A stretch of 64,000 nucleotides of DNA, from the NCBI RefSeq assembly GCF_003325455.1, contig NZ_CP025198.1, forward strand, positions 1,674,001 to 1,738,000, in the 5' to 3' direction. The notes beneath the pieces are model-generated. The model ran no database searches, was not told the origin of the DNA, and saw only the letters and a program-made list of their open reading frames with translations. The position numbers were made by a program, and so were the translations under genes. Of this stretch, positions 36,912-45,744 are shown piece by piece. Positions within the stretch are counted from its first letter, which is position 1. Every line of letters begins with the position of its first letter. Origin of the DNA: Acidipropionibacterium virtanenii. Lineage in GTDB: Bacteria > Actinomycetota > Actinomycetes > Propionibacteriales > Propionibacteriaceae.

Positions 36912-39119
36912 CTACTCGGCGGTGACCGGGGAGACCTGCGCCCAGTCAGGTCCGAGCTCGGCCGAGGTGAGAGGCTCCTCGATCTCCTCCTCGGGGCCTG
37001 GGGCAACGGGATTCTCGGGCTCCGGGATCAGGTCTCCCTCCATGATGACGACGCAGCGCTGGGGCAGCGTGATCGTGGTCTCGGCGTCCAGCGGGCCGTC
37101 GGGCATCTCGCCGGGCTCGCCGGTGTGTGCGGCGACCGTCCAGGTACGGCTCCACCGGGCCTGCGGGAGGGTGACCTCGACGGGATCGGCGCCGCGGTTG
37201 TACCAGGTCAGTACGGCCTCGTCGCGGTCGCTGGTGTAGCGGCCCAGTACGGCTCGCGAGCCGTCGTGCCAGTCGTCGGTCACCATCTGGGCGCCGGAGC
37301 CCGACAACCAGGCGAGGTCGGCCCGACCCGTGCGGGTCCCGTCGGCGGAGACGATCTCGTTGTGATGCCGGAAGTTCGCCGGGCGCAGTGTCGGATGGGC
37401 TGCCCGAAGTCTGGTGAGGGTGGCGGTAAGCTCGGTGACGTCGGACCAGTTCCCGGCCTCCTCCCAGTCCACCCAGGAGATCGGGGAGTCCTGGCAGTAG
37501 GCGTTGTTGTTGCCCTGCTGGGTGCGTCCGATCTCGTCCCCGGCGGCGATCATCGGCACCCCCGCGGAGGTGATCAGGGTGGCCAGGAAGTTGCGGACCT
37601 GGCGGTGCCTCAGTGCGTTGATCGCCGGGTCGTCGGTCTCGCCCTCCCAGCCGCAGTTCCACGAGCGGTTCTCATTGGAGCCGTCGTGATTGCCCTCGCC
37701 GTTGTCCTTGTTGTGCTTCATGTCGTAGGTCACCAGATCGCGCAGTGTGAAGCCGTCGTGGGCGTCGATGAAGTTCACACAGTTTCCGGGCTTGACATGA
37801 AGATCGGCCGAGCCGGAGAGCCGCGTCGCGAGTTCCTGGACGCCGCCCACCGCGCCCCTCCAGAAGTCGCGCATGTAGTCGCGGTAGTGGTCGTTCCAGG
37901 CGCTCCAGTCCTCTCCCCAGCGTCCGACCTGGTAGCCGTAGGGACCCAGGTCCCAGGGTTCGGCGATGTGCTTGACCTGGCTGAGCACCGGGTCGGCGCG
38001 CAGTGCCTGCTTGAAGGGGTGGTGCTGGTCGACGGAGTGGTCGGCGTCGCGGATCAGGGTGGTGGCCAGGTCGTAGCGGAAGCCGTCGACGCCCATCTCG
38101 GTGACCCAGTAGCGCAGTGAGTCCAGCACCATCTGCAGCACGCCGGGGTTGGCGGTGTTGACCGAGTTGCCGCAGCCGGTGACGTCGTAGTCGTTGCGCA
38201 GGTCATTGGTGAGTCGGTAGTAGCCGCTGTGGTCGATGCCCCGGAAACTCAGGGTGGGGCCCTCGTGGCCGCCCTCGCCGGTGTGGTTGTAGACGACGTC
38301 CAGAAGCACCTCGATGCCGGCCCGGTGGAAGGCGGTGACCATCTCCTTGAACTCGCGGACCTGGTCGCCGAGAGTGCCCACCGAGCAGTAGGCGGCGTGC
38401 GGTGCGAAGAAGCCGAGGGTGTTGTAGCCCCAGTAGTTCTTCAACCCCTTGCCCACCACGAAGGGTTCGGAGACGAACTGCTGGATCGGCAGCAGTTCGA
38501 TCGTGTTGACCCCGACCTCGGTGAGGTGCTCGATGACCGCCGGGTAGGCCAGGCCGGCATAGGTGCCCCTCAGGTGCTCGGGGACCGAGGGGTGCTGCCG
38601 GGTGTACCCCTTCACATGGGTCTCGTAGATGACGCACTCGTCGATCGGGCGGCGCCGGGCGATCGGCTCGGGCGGTGCGCTGTCGGCCACCACCACCGAC
38701 AGGGGCACCGAGCGGGCGGAGTCGCGGGTGTCGGCGGCGTAGTTGGACCGATCGGTGTGGTCGAGGATCGGCCCGGAGTAGTCGACGCCGGCGGTGATGG
38801 CTCGGGCGTAGGGGTCGATGAGCAGTTTGGCGGGGTTGAACCGCATGCCGTGGTCGGGATCCCACTTGCCGTGTACCCGGTAGCCGTACAGCTGGCCCGC
38901 GGTGATGCCGGGCACGAAGACCATCCATACCCCGTCGGGTGCCTTGGCCATGTCGACGTTCATCTGGGAGCGGTCGGTGTTGACCAGGGCGAGTTCCACA
39001 GCTGTGGCACGAGGTGCCCACAGTCCGAAGCGGCATCCACCGTCCATCAACGTGGCGCCCAGGACGCTGGAGTCGGTTGGGGCGGTCACGGCGGGACTCT
39101 GACCGGCGGGCGGAACCAT
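36912..39119 (-). CDS. glgX: Glycogen debranching enzyme (isoamylase type)
   Basis: The 735-residue GH13_11 enzyme hydrolyses alpha-1,6 branches. An N-terminal CBM48 domain (CRFGLWAPRATAVELAL) precedes the barrel with LLDVVYNHTGEGG, DGFRYDLATTL (nucleophile), VKHIAEPWDLGPYGYQVG (acid Glu) and NFIDAHDGFTL. A 40-residue acidic, Pro-rich tail ends the protein. ATG 39119 follows GAGAGA; a TATCAT box at 39163-39168 would give a leader of about 37 bases. It works with GlgP in glycogen use. Confidence 0.94.
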   Translation of the reverse strand: MVPPAGQSPAVTAPTDSSVLGATLMDGGCRFGLWAPRATAVELALVNTDRSQMNVDMAKAPDGVWMVFVPGITAGQLYGYRVHGKWDPDHGMRFNPAKLLIDPYARAITAGVDYSGPILDHTDRSNYAADTRDSARSVPLSVVVADSAPPEPIARRRPIDECVIYETHVKGYTRQHPSVPEHLRGTYAGLAYPAVIEHLTEVGVNTIELLPIQQFVSEPFVVGKGLKNYWGYNTLGFFAPHAAYCSVGTLGDQVREFKEMVTAFHRAGIEVLLDVVYNHTGEGGHEGPTLSFRGIDHSGYYRLTNDLRNDYDVTGCGNSVNTANPGVLQMVLDSLRYWVTEMGVDGFRYDLATTLIRDADHSVDQHHPFKQALRADPVLSQVKHIAEPWDLGPYGYQVGRWGEDWSAWNDHYRDYMRDFWRGAVGGVQELATRLSGSADLHVKPGNCVNFIDAHDGFTLRDLVTYDMKHNKDNGEGNHDGSNENRSWNCGWEGETDDPAINALRHRQVRNFLATLITSAGVPMIAAGDEIGRTQQGNNNAYCQDSPISWVDWEEAGNWSDVTELTATLTRLRAAHPTLRPANFRHHNEIVSADGTRTGRADLAWLSGSGAQMVTDDWHDGSRAVLGRYTSDRDEAVLTWYNRGADPVEVTLPQARWSRTWTVAAHTGEPGEMPDGPLDAETTITLPQRCVVIMEGDLIPEPENPVAPGPEEEIEEPLTSAELGPDWAQVSPVTAE

Positions 39120-39162
39120 GTGTGATCTCTCTCAAGATGGACGGGAAATACAACAACCAGGA

Positions 39163-39168
39163 ATGATA
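39163..39168 (-). promoter_or_regulatory. Candidate -10 box for glgX
   Basis: TATCAT on the minus strand 44 bases before the start codon. Unlike its neighbours this transcript would have a normal leader with a GAGAGA site. Confidence 0.4.
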
Positions 39169-39298
39169 GGCCCTCGACGCCGTCACGGCAGGCGATGCGG
39201 CCAACCTCGCGCGAAGAGCTGAAGCCCCGTCCGGATGTCGGACAGATGCCATGTCAACTCGTCTCAGCCGGGTCGCCGGAACCACGGCAGACCCGGGA

Positions 39299-39304
39299 TA
39301 GCCT
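39299..39304 (+). promoter_or_regulatory. Candidate -10 box for cysteine desulfurase gene
   Basis: TAGCCT lies six bases before ATG 39311; no Shine-Dalgarno sequence. Leaderless arrangement. Confidence 0.5.
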
Positions 39305-39310
39305 GTCACG

Positions 39311-40447
39311 ATGAGAGATGGCGGCACGGACCCGGAGCGCCTCTACCTGGACCACGCGGCCACCGGACCACTGCGTCCGGTGGCCGCGTCGGCGATGGTC
39401 TCGACAGGAGCGGTGGGCAATCCCGCGGCGGTCCACACCGCGGGACGCCGGGCCAGGGCGATGCTCGACGACGCCCGCGAGCAGATCGCCACGCTGCTGG
39501 GCGTGCGCCCCCTGGAGCTGGTGTTCACGTCAGGGGGCACCGAGGCCGACAATCTGGCCGTGCTCGGCGCGGCCGGAGCCGGTGCGGATCCGGTGGAGAT
39601 CTCGGCGGTGGAGCACGCGGCGATCTCGGGGCTGGCCGCCCCGGGGCTGCTCGGTGATCGCGTCCGGGTGCTGCCGGTCGATGCCGAGGGGTGCGTGGAC
39701 CCCGCGACGATCGGTACCCGAGGGCCGGCGAGCGTGGTGAGCGTGATGGCCGTCAACAATGAGACGGGGACGGTGCAGCCGGTGGCGCAGTGCGCCGAGG
39801 TCTCCCACCGGGCCGGCGCCCTCTTCCACACCGACGCCGTCCAGGCCCTGGGTCATCTTCCGTTCGACCTGGCCGCCTGGGACGTGGACCTGGCATCCTT
39901 CTCGGCCCACAAGATCGGCGGGCCGGTGGGCATCGGCGCGCTGTGGCGGCGGCGCGGGGTCGACGTCGCGGCCGTCGGGGCCGGCGGGGGCCAGGAGGCC
40001 GGCGTCCGGTCGGGCACCCAGATGGTGGCCCTGGCCCGGGGCTTCGCGGCCGCCCTGGCCGAGTCGCTGGCAGAGCTGGACGAGGCGCGGCGCCGATGGG
40101 AACGGCTGCGCGACCGGTTGGCGTCCGCCGCGGTCGCGATCGACGGAGTGGCCGTCGACGGCGGCCGGGACGTCAGCCCCTCGATCGTTCACCTCAGCGT
40201 AGAAGGGGCCCGAGGCGACGATCTGCAACTACTGCTCGATCAGGACGGCGTCGACTGCTCCACCGGATCTGCCTGCCACGCAGGCGTCTCGGCGCCCAGC
40301 CAGGTGATGCTGGCGATGGGACGCACGCCCGAGCAGGCCTCCTCCTGTCTGAGGTTCTCCTTCGGGCCGGCGACCACCACCGCCGAGATCGAGCGGGTGG
40401 CTGCTCTGCTGCCCGAGGTGGTGGCGCGGGCCCGCCGGGCCCGCTGA
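39311..40447 (+). CDS. Cysteine desulfurase (NifS/IscS family)
   Basis: The 378-residue PLP enzyme removes sulfur from cysteine as an enzyme persulfide. [13 protein letters not shown] starts the fold, [13 protein letters not shown] binds PLP phosphate, [13 protein letters not shown] holds the cofactor Asp, [12 protein letters not shown] the PLP Lys, and [15 protein letters not shown] the active Cys loop. It is followed 68 bases later by mnmA, so its sulfur most likely serves tRNA 2-thiolation. The intervening stretch has a TACGAT box and a GAAGGAGG site for mnmA, so mnmA may also be transcribed separately. Confidence 0.93.
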   Translation: MRDGGTDPERLYLDHAATGPLRPVAASAMVSTGAVGNPAAVHTAGRRARAMLDDAREQIATLLGVRPLELVFTSGGTEADNLAVLGAAGAGADPVEISAVEHAAISGLAAPGLLGDRVRVLPVDAEGCVDPATIGTRGPASVVSVMAVNNETGTVQPVAQCAEVSHRAGALFHTDAVQALGHLPFDLAAWDVDLASFSAHKIGGPVGIGALWRRRGVDVAAVGAGGGQEAGVRSGTQMVALARGFAAALAESLAELDEARRRWERLRDRLASAAVAIDGVAVDGGRDVSPSIVHLSVEGARGDDLQLLLDQDGVDCSTGSACHAGVSAPSQVMLAMGRTPEQASSCLRFSFGPATTTAEIERVAALLPEVVARARRAR

Positions 40448-40473
40448 GGCACAGGTACGTGCCGTCTCGCAGG

Positions 40474-40479
40474 TACGAT
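40474..40479 (+). promoter_or_regulatory. Possible -10 box for mnmA
   Basis: TACGAT 36 bases before the mnmA ATG would allow a separate transcript with a leader carrying GAAGGAGG. No good -35 is seen. Confidence 0.3.
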
Positions 40480-40515
40480 GGGCCGCCGTTGGACGGCACG
40501 AAGGAGGCAACGGGT

Positions 40516-41640
40516 ATGAGGGTTCTGGCAGCGATGTCGGGAGGAGTCGACTCGGCGGTGGCCGCAGCCCGCCTGGTGGCCGCCGGGCATGACGTGACCG
40601 GTGTGCACCTGGCCCTGTCGCGGACCCCACTGGCCTACCGGGAGGGCTCGCGCGGCTGCTGTTCGCTGGAGGACTCCTTCGACGCCCGCCGGGCCGCCGA
40701 CAGGATCGGCATCCCCTTCTACGTCTGGGACTTCTCGCAGCGCTTCGCGGCCGAGGTGATCCACCCCTTCGTCGACGAGTACCGGGCCGGACGCACCCCC
40801 AACCCGTGCCTGCGCTGCAACGAGCGGATCAAGTTCGCCGCTGTGCTGGAGCGCGGCCTGGATCTCGGCTACGACGCCGTGGCCACCGGCCACTACGCCC
40901 GCCTGGAGCGAACCGATGGCGTCACCCGGATGCGCCGGGCCGTCGATCCGGGCAAGGACCAGTCCTATGTGCTCGGGGTGCTCAACCAGGACCAGCTGTC
41001 CCACTGCCTGTTCCCCCTCGGCGACTCCCTCAAGACCGAGGTGCGCGCCGAGGCCGCAGACCTCGGCCTGTCGGTGGCCGACAAGCCCGACTCCTACGAC
41101 ATCTGCTTCATCCCCGACGGCGACACCCCCGGCTGGCTGTCGGACCAGCTGGGGGAGGAGACCGGACAGTTCCGCGACGAGTCCGGAGCCGTGGTGGGAC
41201 ACCACGACGGCTACCACCACTTCACCATCGGCCAGCGCCGCGGCCTGCACCTGGGCACCCCCGCCCCCGACGGGAAGCCCCGCTACGTGCTGGACATCCA
41301 GCCGGTCTCAAACACCGTCGTCGTCGGGCCGTCGGAGGATCTCGAGGTGCACCGCCTGGAGGCCATCCGGCCGGTCTGGTGCTCCGGGACCCCCGATGAC
41401 GCCTGGCGAGGCAAGGCTCAGGTGCGCGCCCACGGCACGCCCGTGGACGCCCGGGTCGAACTCGTCGACGGCGGTGTGCGCATCGACCTGGACGCCGCCC
41501 TGAGCGGTGTGGCCCCCGGCCAGGCCGCCGTCCTCTACGACGACAACCTGGTGGTCGGCTCGGCGACCATCTGCGGCACGGACCGTGCCGGTCTCGATGT
41601 TGCGGCGGCGCTTAGGGGCTCCGAGAAGGGCGCGGCCTGA
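40516..41640 (+). CDS. mnmA: tRNA-specific 2-thiouridylase MnmA
   Basis: The 374-residue enzyme thiolates U34 of Lys, Glu and Gln tRNAs. The PPi loop SGGVDS is at residues 8-13. The catalytic Cys pair lies in [12 protein letters not shown] (first Cys) and ICFIPDGD (second). [14 protein letters not shown] lies in the C-terminal half. ATG 40516 has a strong GAAGGAGG site. The stop overlaps the following MetE-like start by one base (TGATG). Confidence 0.95.
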   Translation: MRVLAAMSGGVDSAVAAARLVAAGHDVTGVHLALSRTPLAYREGSRGCCSLEDSFDARRAADRIGIPFYVWDFSQRFAAEVIHPFVDEYRAGRTPNPCLRCNERIKFAAVLERGLDLGYDAVATGHYARLERTDGVTRMRRAVDPGKDQSYVLGVLNQDQLSHCLFPLGDSLKTEVRAEAADLGLSVADKPDSYDICFIPDGDTPGWLSDQLGEETGQFRDESGAVVGHHDGYHHFTIGQRRGLHLGTPAPDGKPRYVLDIQPVSNTVVVGPSEDLEVHRLEAIRPVWCSGTPDDAWRGKAQVRAHGTPVDARVELVDGGVRIDLDAALSGVAPGQAAVLYDDNLVVGSATICGTDRAGLDVAAALRGSEKGAA

Positions 41641-42635
41641 TGCGCGCCACCGGCATCGGATCGCTGCCCGGCGACGACTTCCGCGGGGCGCTGGCGGCGA
41701 TGGGCGAGTGCTTCCCCGAACTGGTTCCGGTACCCGAACTGCCCGCCCGCGGCCCGCAGGCCGGCATCATCGGCCGGGCCGTCGCCACCCTGGTGGAGCT
41801 GCCCGTCGAGCTGGACGCCGCCGGGTGGCGGGTCTCCGACGCCCCCGACCGCGCCGCGCGGTCCTCCCGATCCCTGCTGCGCCACGACCTCGACGACATC
41901 GAGGAGCCCCTGGCCGGGGAGCCCGCCACCCTCAAGATCGGCCTGTGCGGGCCGCTCACCCTGGCCGCGAGCCTGCACCTGAAGCGCGGCGAGGCCGTTC
42001 TGGACGATCCCTCGGCCCGCCGTGACGTCGCCGCCTCCCTGGCCGCCGGGCAGGGGGAGCTGGCCGCCGAACTGCACCACCGGATGCCCGCCGTCACCTG
42101 GGTGTGGCAGATCGACGAACCCGCCGCACCGGCCGTCCTGGGCGGGACCATCCCCACCCAGTCGGGCCTGCACCGCTACCCGGCCCTCGACGTCCACATC
42201 GCGGGGCGGGACGCCGCAATCCTGGTGGCCGGGCTGCGTGAAGCCGGGGTCGGCGAGATCGCCTGGCACTGCTGCGCGCCCGGTATTCCCTGGACGATGA
42301 TGGCCGACGCCGGCGTCGACGACGCGATGATCGACGTCGCGACTCTGCGGACCGCCGATCTCGACCGGTGCGCCGAATGGTTGGAGGCCGGAAGGGGTCT
42401 GGGGCTCGGCCTGGCACCCACCGGCACCCGCAACGCTGTCTCCAGCGCCGACGAGATGCTCGACCGGCTGCTGGGCCTGGTCCGGACCCTGGGCGTCGAC
42501 CCGGCCCTGGTCGCCGACCAGGGCATCCTCACACCGGCCTGCGGGCTGGCCGGATGGTCGCAGTCGGCAGCCTCCCGCCAGTGCTCCCAGGTGGCCCGGG
42601 CCGCCGAACTGGCCGACGAGCAGCTGTCCGACTGA
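41640..42635 (+). CDS. MetE C-terminal-domain-like protein (actinobacterial)
   Basis: The 331-residue protein corresponds to the catalytic barrel of cobalamin-independent methionine synthase, without the N-terminal folate-binding half. ATGIGSLPG begins the barrel; VWQIDEPAAPAVL keeps the homocysteine Asp; IAWHCCAPG gives the HxC zinc pair; LTPACGLAGWS gives the last Cys. At the position of the zinc-binding Glu (ITIETSRS in E. coli) it reads IDVATLR, so one ligand appears lost. It is coupled to mnmA, an order conserved in Streptomyces and mycobacteria (Rv3015c-like). It may not make methionine; a sulfur or methyl-transfer role is open. Confidence 0.75.
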   Translation: MRATGIGSLPGDDFRGALAAMGECFPELVPVPELPARGPQAGIIGRAVATLVELPVELDAAGWRVSDAPDRAARSSRSLLRHDLDDIEEPLAGEPATLKIGLCGPLTLAASLHLKRGEAVLDDPSARRDVAASLAAGQGELAAELHHRMPAVTWVWQIDEPAAPAVLGGTIPTQSGLHRYPALDVHIAGRDAAILVAGLREAGVGEIAWHCCAPGIPWTMMADAGVDDAMIDVATLRTADLDRCAEWLEAGRGLGLGLAPTGTRNAVSSADEMLDRLLGLVRTLGVDPALVADQGILTPACGLAGWSQSAASRQCSQVARAAELADEQLSD

Positions 42636-42655
42636 GCCTCCGGGACTTCGGCGGC

Positions 42656-42661
42656 TACCAT
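42656..42661 (+). promoter_or_regulatory. Candidate -10 box for small membrane protein gene
   Basis: TACCAT lies seven bases before GTG 42669 and itself contains the A and T of an in-frame ATG at 42660. CTGAGC at 42632-42637 is a possible -35 at 18 bases. Confidence 0.5.
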
Positions 42662-42668
42662 GGCCGAC

Positions 42669-42875
42669 GTGGGCATCTTCACCGACCTGAACCTCAACGG
42701 GCGCACCCCGGTGCGCGTCCAGCCCAAGGTCGGCGAATGGGGGCCGGCAGGGGTGCCGTCGACCCGGGCCAAGAAGATCCAGCGGATCGTCGCCCCGATC
42801 GCCTTCGTGGTGGTGCTGGCCGGGCTGTGCGGGCTGTTCTACTTCTTCTACACGGTTCTCATTCCCCAGGGCTGA
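42669..42875 (+). CDS. Small single-pass membrane protein
   Basis: The 68-residue product has a polar N-terminal half and one C-terminal transmembrane helix (about residues 42-62, IAFVVVLAGLCGLFYFFYTV). GTG 42669 is preferred over ATG 42660 because the latter falls inside the promoter -10 box. It converges on the ABC exporter genes. I do not recognise the family. Confidence 0.55.
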   Translation: MGIFTDLNLNGRTPVRVQPKVGEWGPAGVPSTRAKKIQRIVAPIAFVVVLAGLCGLFYFFYTVLIPQG

Positions 42876-42915
42876 GAGGTGGATGCCGTGTCCGACGGCC
42901 GGTGGATGCGGGTGC

Positions 42916-43728
42916 TCAGGCTCCGGGGCTGACGTAGCGGCGGGACATGCGGGTGAACAGGGCCAGGGCGGCGGGGAAGAGGATCCAGCCCCCGGCCGGG
43001 GAGGCCCAGACGAGCCATCCGGGCAGGGGGACGGCGGCGTTCATGAGGGCGGCGGCGGGCAGGTAGGCGATCAGTCCGAGGGGGAAGATGAAGCACAGGC
43101 CGATCAGGCCCGCCGGCCCGAAGATCGACAGCGGGTAGATGCCGAAGGTGGTGACGACGGTGTCGGCCAGGGTCTGCAGGGAGTTGACGACGGTGGCGCG
43201 GAAGGCCAGGGAGGCGATGGCGATCTGGATGGATGTCTCGACCAGTCCTCCGCCGAGGATCGCGGCGAGCAGGTAGAGCAGTCGCCACCAGGTCCAGTCC
43301 ACGGGGGCCTGTGGGGCGAAGGCGATCACCGCGGCCAGGCCGAGGAGGGCGTCGCCGAGGGTGAGGATGTTGAAGCGGCGGGTGATGATCTGGGTGAACT
43401 GGTTGACGGGCTTGAGCAGCAGCAGGTCGAACTCGCCGTCGTGGACCAGCTGGGAGGTGTTGAGCAGGCTGCCGAAGGGCATCACGTAGACGGCGTGGGC
43501 GGCCAGCCGGATGCCGACCATCAGTCCGATCCGGTCGATTCCCCAGCCGTCGATGACCCCGAAGCCGGCCAGCAGCAGGGCCATGAAGGCGACCTGGATG
43601 CCCTGGTAGGTCAGCCCGCCGAGGAATCCGACGAACAGATTGGAGCGGTACTGCCCCTGGGCGCGCAGGGAGGCCTTCTCGAGGATCCACCAGGCGCGCA
43701 GGGTGCCGGGGAGCGTGGTCTCAGCCAC
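42916..43728 (-). CDS. ABC-2 type exporter permease (second)
   Basis: The 270-residue protein has six predicted membrane segments and sits last in a three-gene exporter operon. Blocks such as LLNTSQLVHDGEFDLLLLKPV match the DUF990/ABC-2 permease group. The start is GTG 43728, overlapping the stop of the first permease gene by eight bases. The partner permease is similar in size, so the transporter is likely a heterodimer of two permeases with the ATPase. The substrate is unknown. Confidence 0.82.
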   Translation of the reverse strand: MAETTLPGTLRAWWILEKASLRAQGQYRSNLFVGFLGGLTYQGIQVAFMALLLAGFGVIDGWGIDRIGLMVGIRLAAHAVYVMPFGSLLNTSQLVHDGEFDLLLLKPVNQFTQIITRRFNILTLGDALLGLAAVIAFAPQAPVDWTWWRLLYLLAAILGGGLVETSIQIAIASLAFRATVVNSLQTLADTVVTTFGIYPLSIFGPAGLIGLCFIFPLGLIAYLPAAALMNAAVPLPGWLVWASPAGGWILFPAALALFTRMSRRYVSPGA

Positions 43729-44533
43729 CGAGGACCACCACCTTGTGCTCGGCGCGGTGCCACACCAGGGCCAGAAGCCCGGCCAGGATGAGGATCCAGG
43801 CGGCCTGGACGCCGATCGCGGCCCATGCGTCGGCACCGGTGGCGGTGCCGAAGTAGATCGACAGGGGGGTGAACATCTGGGCCCGGAAGGGCAGCCAGTC
43901 CAGGATCGTGGCCAGCGGTCCGGGCATGAACCACAGTGGGATGAGGGCGCCGGAGGCCAGCCCGGAGCCGAGCCGGTAGACCATCATGTAGCCGCCGATC
44001 TCCAATGACCAGAAGCTGGCCATCGAGACCAGCAGGTTGAGGATCAGGCTGATGGCGACCCCCAGCAGGGTCGAGAGGATCCACAGTCCGAGTGTGCCCA
44101 CCTGCGGTGGCAGGGCCAGCGCGCCGATCACGACGGCCCAGGCGATGCCGATCGCGGTGATCGGAAGGCGTCCGGCCAGGGTGCCGGCGTTCTGGGCCAG
44201 GACCTGGCCGATCAGCCCCAGCGGCCGGGTCATGTCGATGCCGATCTGGCCGGTGCGCACCCGGGCGTTGAGGCCGGAGAACTGCCAGGGCATCAGGGCG
44301 GTCTGGATGCAGGCGGCCAGCACGGCGTAGGAGACGGCCTGGGTTCGGTCGATGCCGCGCACCGTGGTGGAGTTGCCGTAGACCGTGGTCCACACCACCT
44401 TGAGCAGCCAGACCTGGATCAGGAGCCCGGCGATGCCGCTGGCCAGATCGATGCGGTAGGCCCATGACGTCCTGACCGCCATCCGGGCGCTGCCGAGAAC
44501 AGCGCGGGGGCTCATCGGGTGGTAAGGGCTCAT
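43721..44533 (-). CDS. ABC-2 type exporter permease (first)
   Basis: The 270-residue membrane protein has six predicted helices and the segment RVRTGQIGIDMTRPLGLIGQ, a feature of the permease pairs linked to this ATPase family. It begins four bases inside the ATPase gene (GTGA-type overlap region at 44530-44533) and overlaps the second permease. All three genes form a translationally coupled exporter operon. Confidence 0.82.
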   Translation of the reverse strand: MSPYHPMSPRAVLGSARMAVRTSWAYRIDLASGIAGLLIQVWLLKVVWTTVYGNSTTVRGIDRTQAVSYAVLAACIQTALMPWQFSGLNARVRTGQIGIDMTRPLGLIGQVLAQNAGTLAGRLPITAIGIAWAVVIGALALPPQVGTLGLWILSTLLGVAISLILNLLVSMASFWSLEIGGYMMVYRLGSGLASGALIPLWFMPGPLATILDWLPFRAQMFTPLSIYFGTATGADAWAAIGVQAAWILILAGLLALVWHRAEHKVVVLGG

Positions 44534-45537
44534 CGTGGGGCCTCAGCGTACATGCGGGCGACGACATCGGTGAGGCTGGCCTCGGTGACGGTCAGGTCGG
44601 TGACCGGCCAGCTAGCGGTGACCGCGGCGATGAGATCGGGAGTGCTGATCACCGCCGGGTCGTGGGTCAGGACGGTCTTGCCCTCGGTCACGGTGCTGGT
44701 GGCCCCGTCGACCCGGATGGCGGCGGGATCGGTGCCCGCGGCCGGGGTGACGGTGAGGGTGCGCTGGTGGACGTAGCGGTGCCGCAGCGCCTCGGGGGTG
44801 CCGTCGAACAGGACGGTGCCGGCGTCGATCATGATGATGCGCCGGCACAGGGCCTCGACGTCGTCCATGTCGTGGGTGGTGAGGATGACGGTGGTGCCCA
44901 GGCGGGTGTTGATCTCGGCGATGAATTCGCGGATGCGGCGTTTGGCCACGACATCCAGGCCGACGGTGGGTTCGTCGAGGTAGACGACGTCGGGGGAGTG
45001 CAGCAGGGCGGCGGTGAGATCTCCTCGCATCCGCTGACCCAGGGACAGGAACCGCACCGGGGTGTCGAGGAATCCGGCCATGTCGAGCAGTTCGGTGAAC
45101 ATCGCCAGGCGCTGGTCGTATTCGGGCTGAGTGACGCCGTAGAGGTCGCGGACCAGCTCGAAGGAGTCGCGCAGCGGCAGGTCGTACCACAGCTGGCTGC
45201 GCTGGCCGAAGACCGCGCCGATGCGGGCCGCGTTGGCGCGGCGGTCGCGCCAGGGCACCCGGCCGGCCACCCGGACGGTCCCGGAAGTCGGCACCAGGAT
45301 GCCGGTGAGCATCTTGATGGTGGTGGACTTGCCCGCCCCGTTGGCGCCCAGGTAGCCCACCAACTCCCCGGCGGCGATGTCGAAGGACACGTCGTGGACC
45401 GCGACCGTCGACGTCTTCTCCCTCGAGAACAGCCGCCGCAGCGACCTGAACCGGCCCATCGGCTCCACCGGGCGGGTGAACACCTTCTCCAGGTCTCGAA
45501 CATGGATCAGGGGCTCGGCACCCGACGACGGCATCAC
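44530..45537 (-). CDS. ABC exporter ATP-binding protein
   Basis: The 335-residue ATPase has Walker A GANGAGKSTT, the Q-loop region IGAVFGQRSQLW, a signature LSLGQRMRGDL and Walker B VVYLDEPTVGLD, then a C-terminal regulatory region of about 80 residues. It belongs with ATPases of ABC-2 exporters for lipids, polysaccharides or toxic compounds. GTG 45537 and ATG 45534 are adjacent; a TAGGCT box six bases upstream of GTG 45537 suggests a leaderless start. The operon diverges from the thiamine-precursor importer. Confidence 0.88.
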   Translation of the reverse strand: MMPSSGAEPLIHVRDLEKVFTRPVEPMGRFRSLRRLFSREKTSTVAVHDVSFDIAAGELVGYLGANGAGKSTTIKMLTGILVPTSGTVRVAGRVPWRDRRANAARIGAVFGQRSQLWYDLPLRDSFELVRDLYGVTQPEYDQRLAMFTELLDMAGFLDTPVRFLSLGQRMRGDLTAALLHSPDVVYLDEPTVGLDVVAKRRIREFIAEINTRLGTTVILTTHDMDDVEALCRRIIMIDAGTVLFDGTPEALRHRYVHQRTLTVTPAAGTDPAAIRVDGATSTVTEGKTVLTHDPAVISTPDLIAAVTASWPVTDLTVTEASLTDVVARMYAEAPR

Positions 45538-45543
45538 CCTGCG

Positions 45544-45549
45544 AGCCTA
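45544..45549 (-). promoter_or_regulatory. Candidate -10 box for ABC exporter operon
   Basis: TAGGCT on the minus strand is six bases before GTG 45537. The same hexamer and spacing occur before glgP. Confidence 0.5.
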
Positions 45550-45629
45550 GACCTGCCCACAGCGGACGTTCTGCGACTGCCCGCAGGTTCGTAGCGCGAC
45601 CCTCGTGCGGTGACCGCGGCGCGTGCGGA

Positions 45630-45635
45630 TAGAGT
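45630..45635 (+). promoter_or_regulatory. Candidate -10 box for thi operon
   Basis: TAGAGT with a start point near 45642, just before the riboswitch. A GTGACC at 45610-45615 is a possible but closely spaced -35. Confidence 0.5.
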
Positions 45636-45646
45636 CCCTGCTGAAG

Positions 45647-45718
45647 ACACGGGGTGCCCCGCACGGGGCTGAGATGAGACCCGTCGAACCTGAACTCATT
45701 CGTATGAGCGGAGGGATG
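45647..45718 (+). promoter_or_regulatory. TPP riboswitch (THI element)
   Basis: Conserved blocks appear in order: GGGGTGCC, GGCTGAGATGAGACCCGT, GAACCTGA, a short P4/P5-like helix (ACTCATTCGTATGAGC), and GGAGGGATG closing P1. This matches the thiamine pyrophosphate riboswitch. The GGAGGG also serves as a ribosome site five bases before ATG 45721, so ligand binding should hide it and lower translation. The genes downstream encode a thiamine-precursor importer, as expected. Confidence 0.93.
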
Positions 45719-45720
45719 TC

Positions 45721-45744
45721 ATGATGCGCCGGCGCGCCCGATGA
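45721..45744 (+). CDS. Possible 7-residue leader peptide linking riboswitch to thiZ
   Basis: The only start codon correctly spaced from the riboswitch GGAGGG is ATG 45721 (or 45724). It encodes MMRRRAR, and its TGA overlaps the thiZ ATG (ATGA). thiZ itself has no ribosome site. The frame may pass riboswitch control to thiZ by translational coupling. Confidence 0.4.
   Translation: MMRRRAR

Noticed and set aside
39125-39298. Search for a riboswitch or leader peptide between glgX and the cysteine desulfurase gene
   Set aside because: No conserved RNA motif was seen; the desulfurase start is explained by a leaderless promoter.
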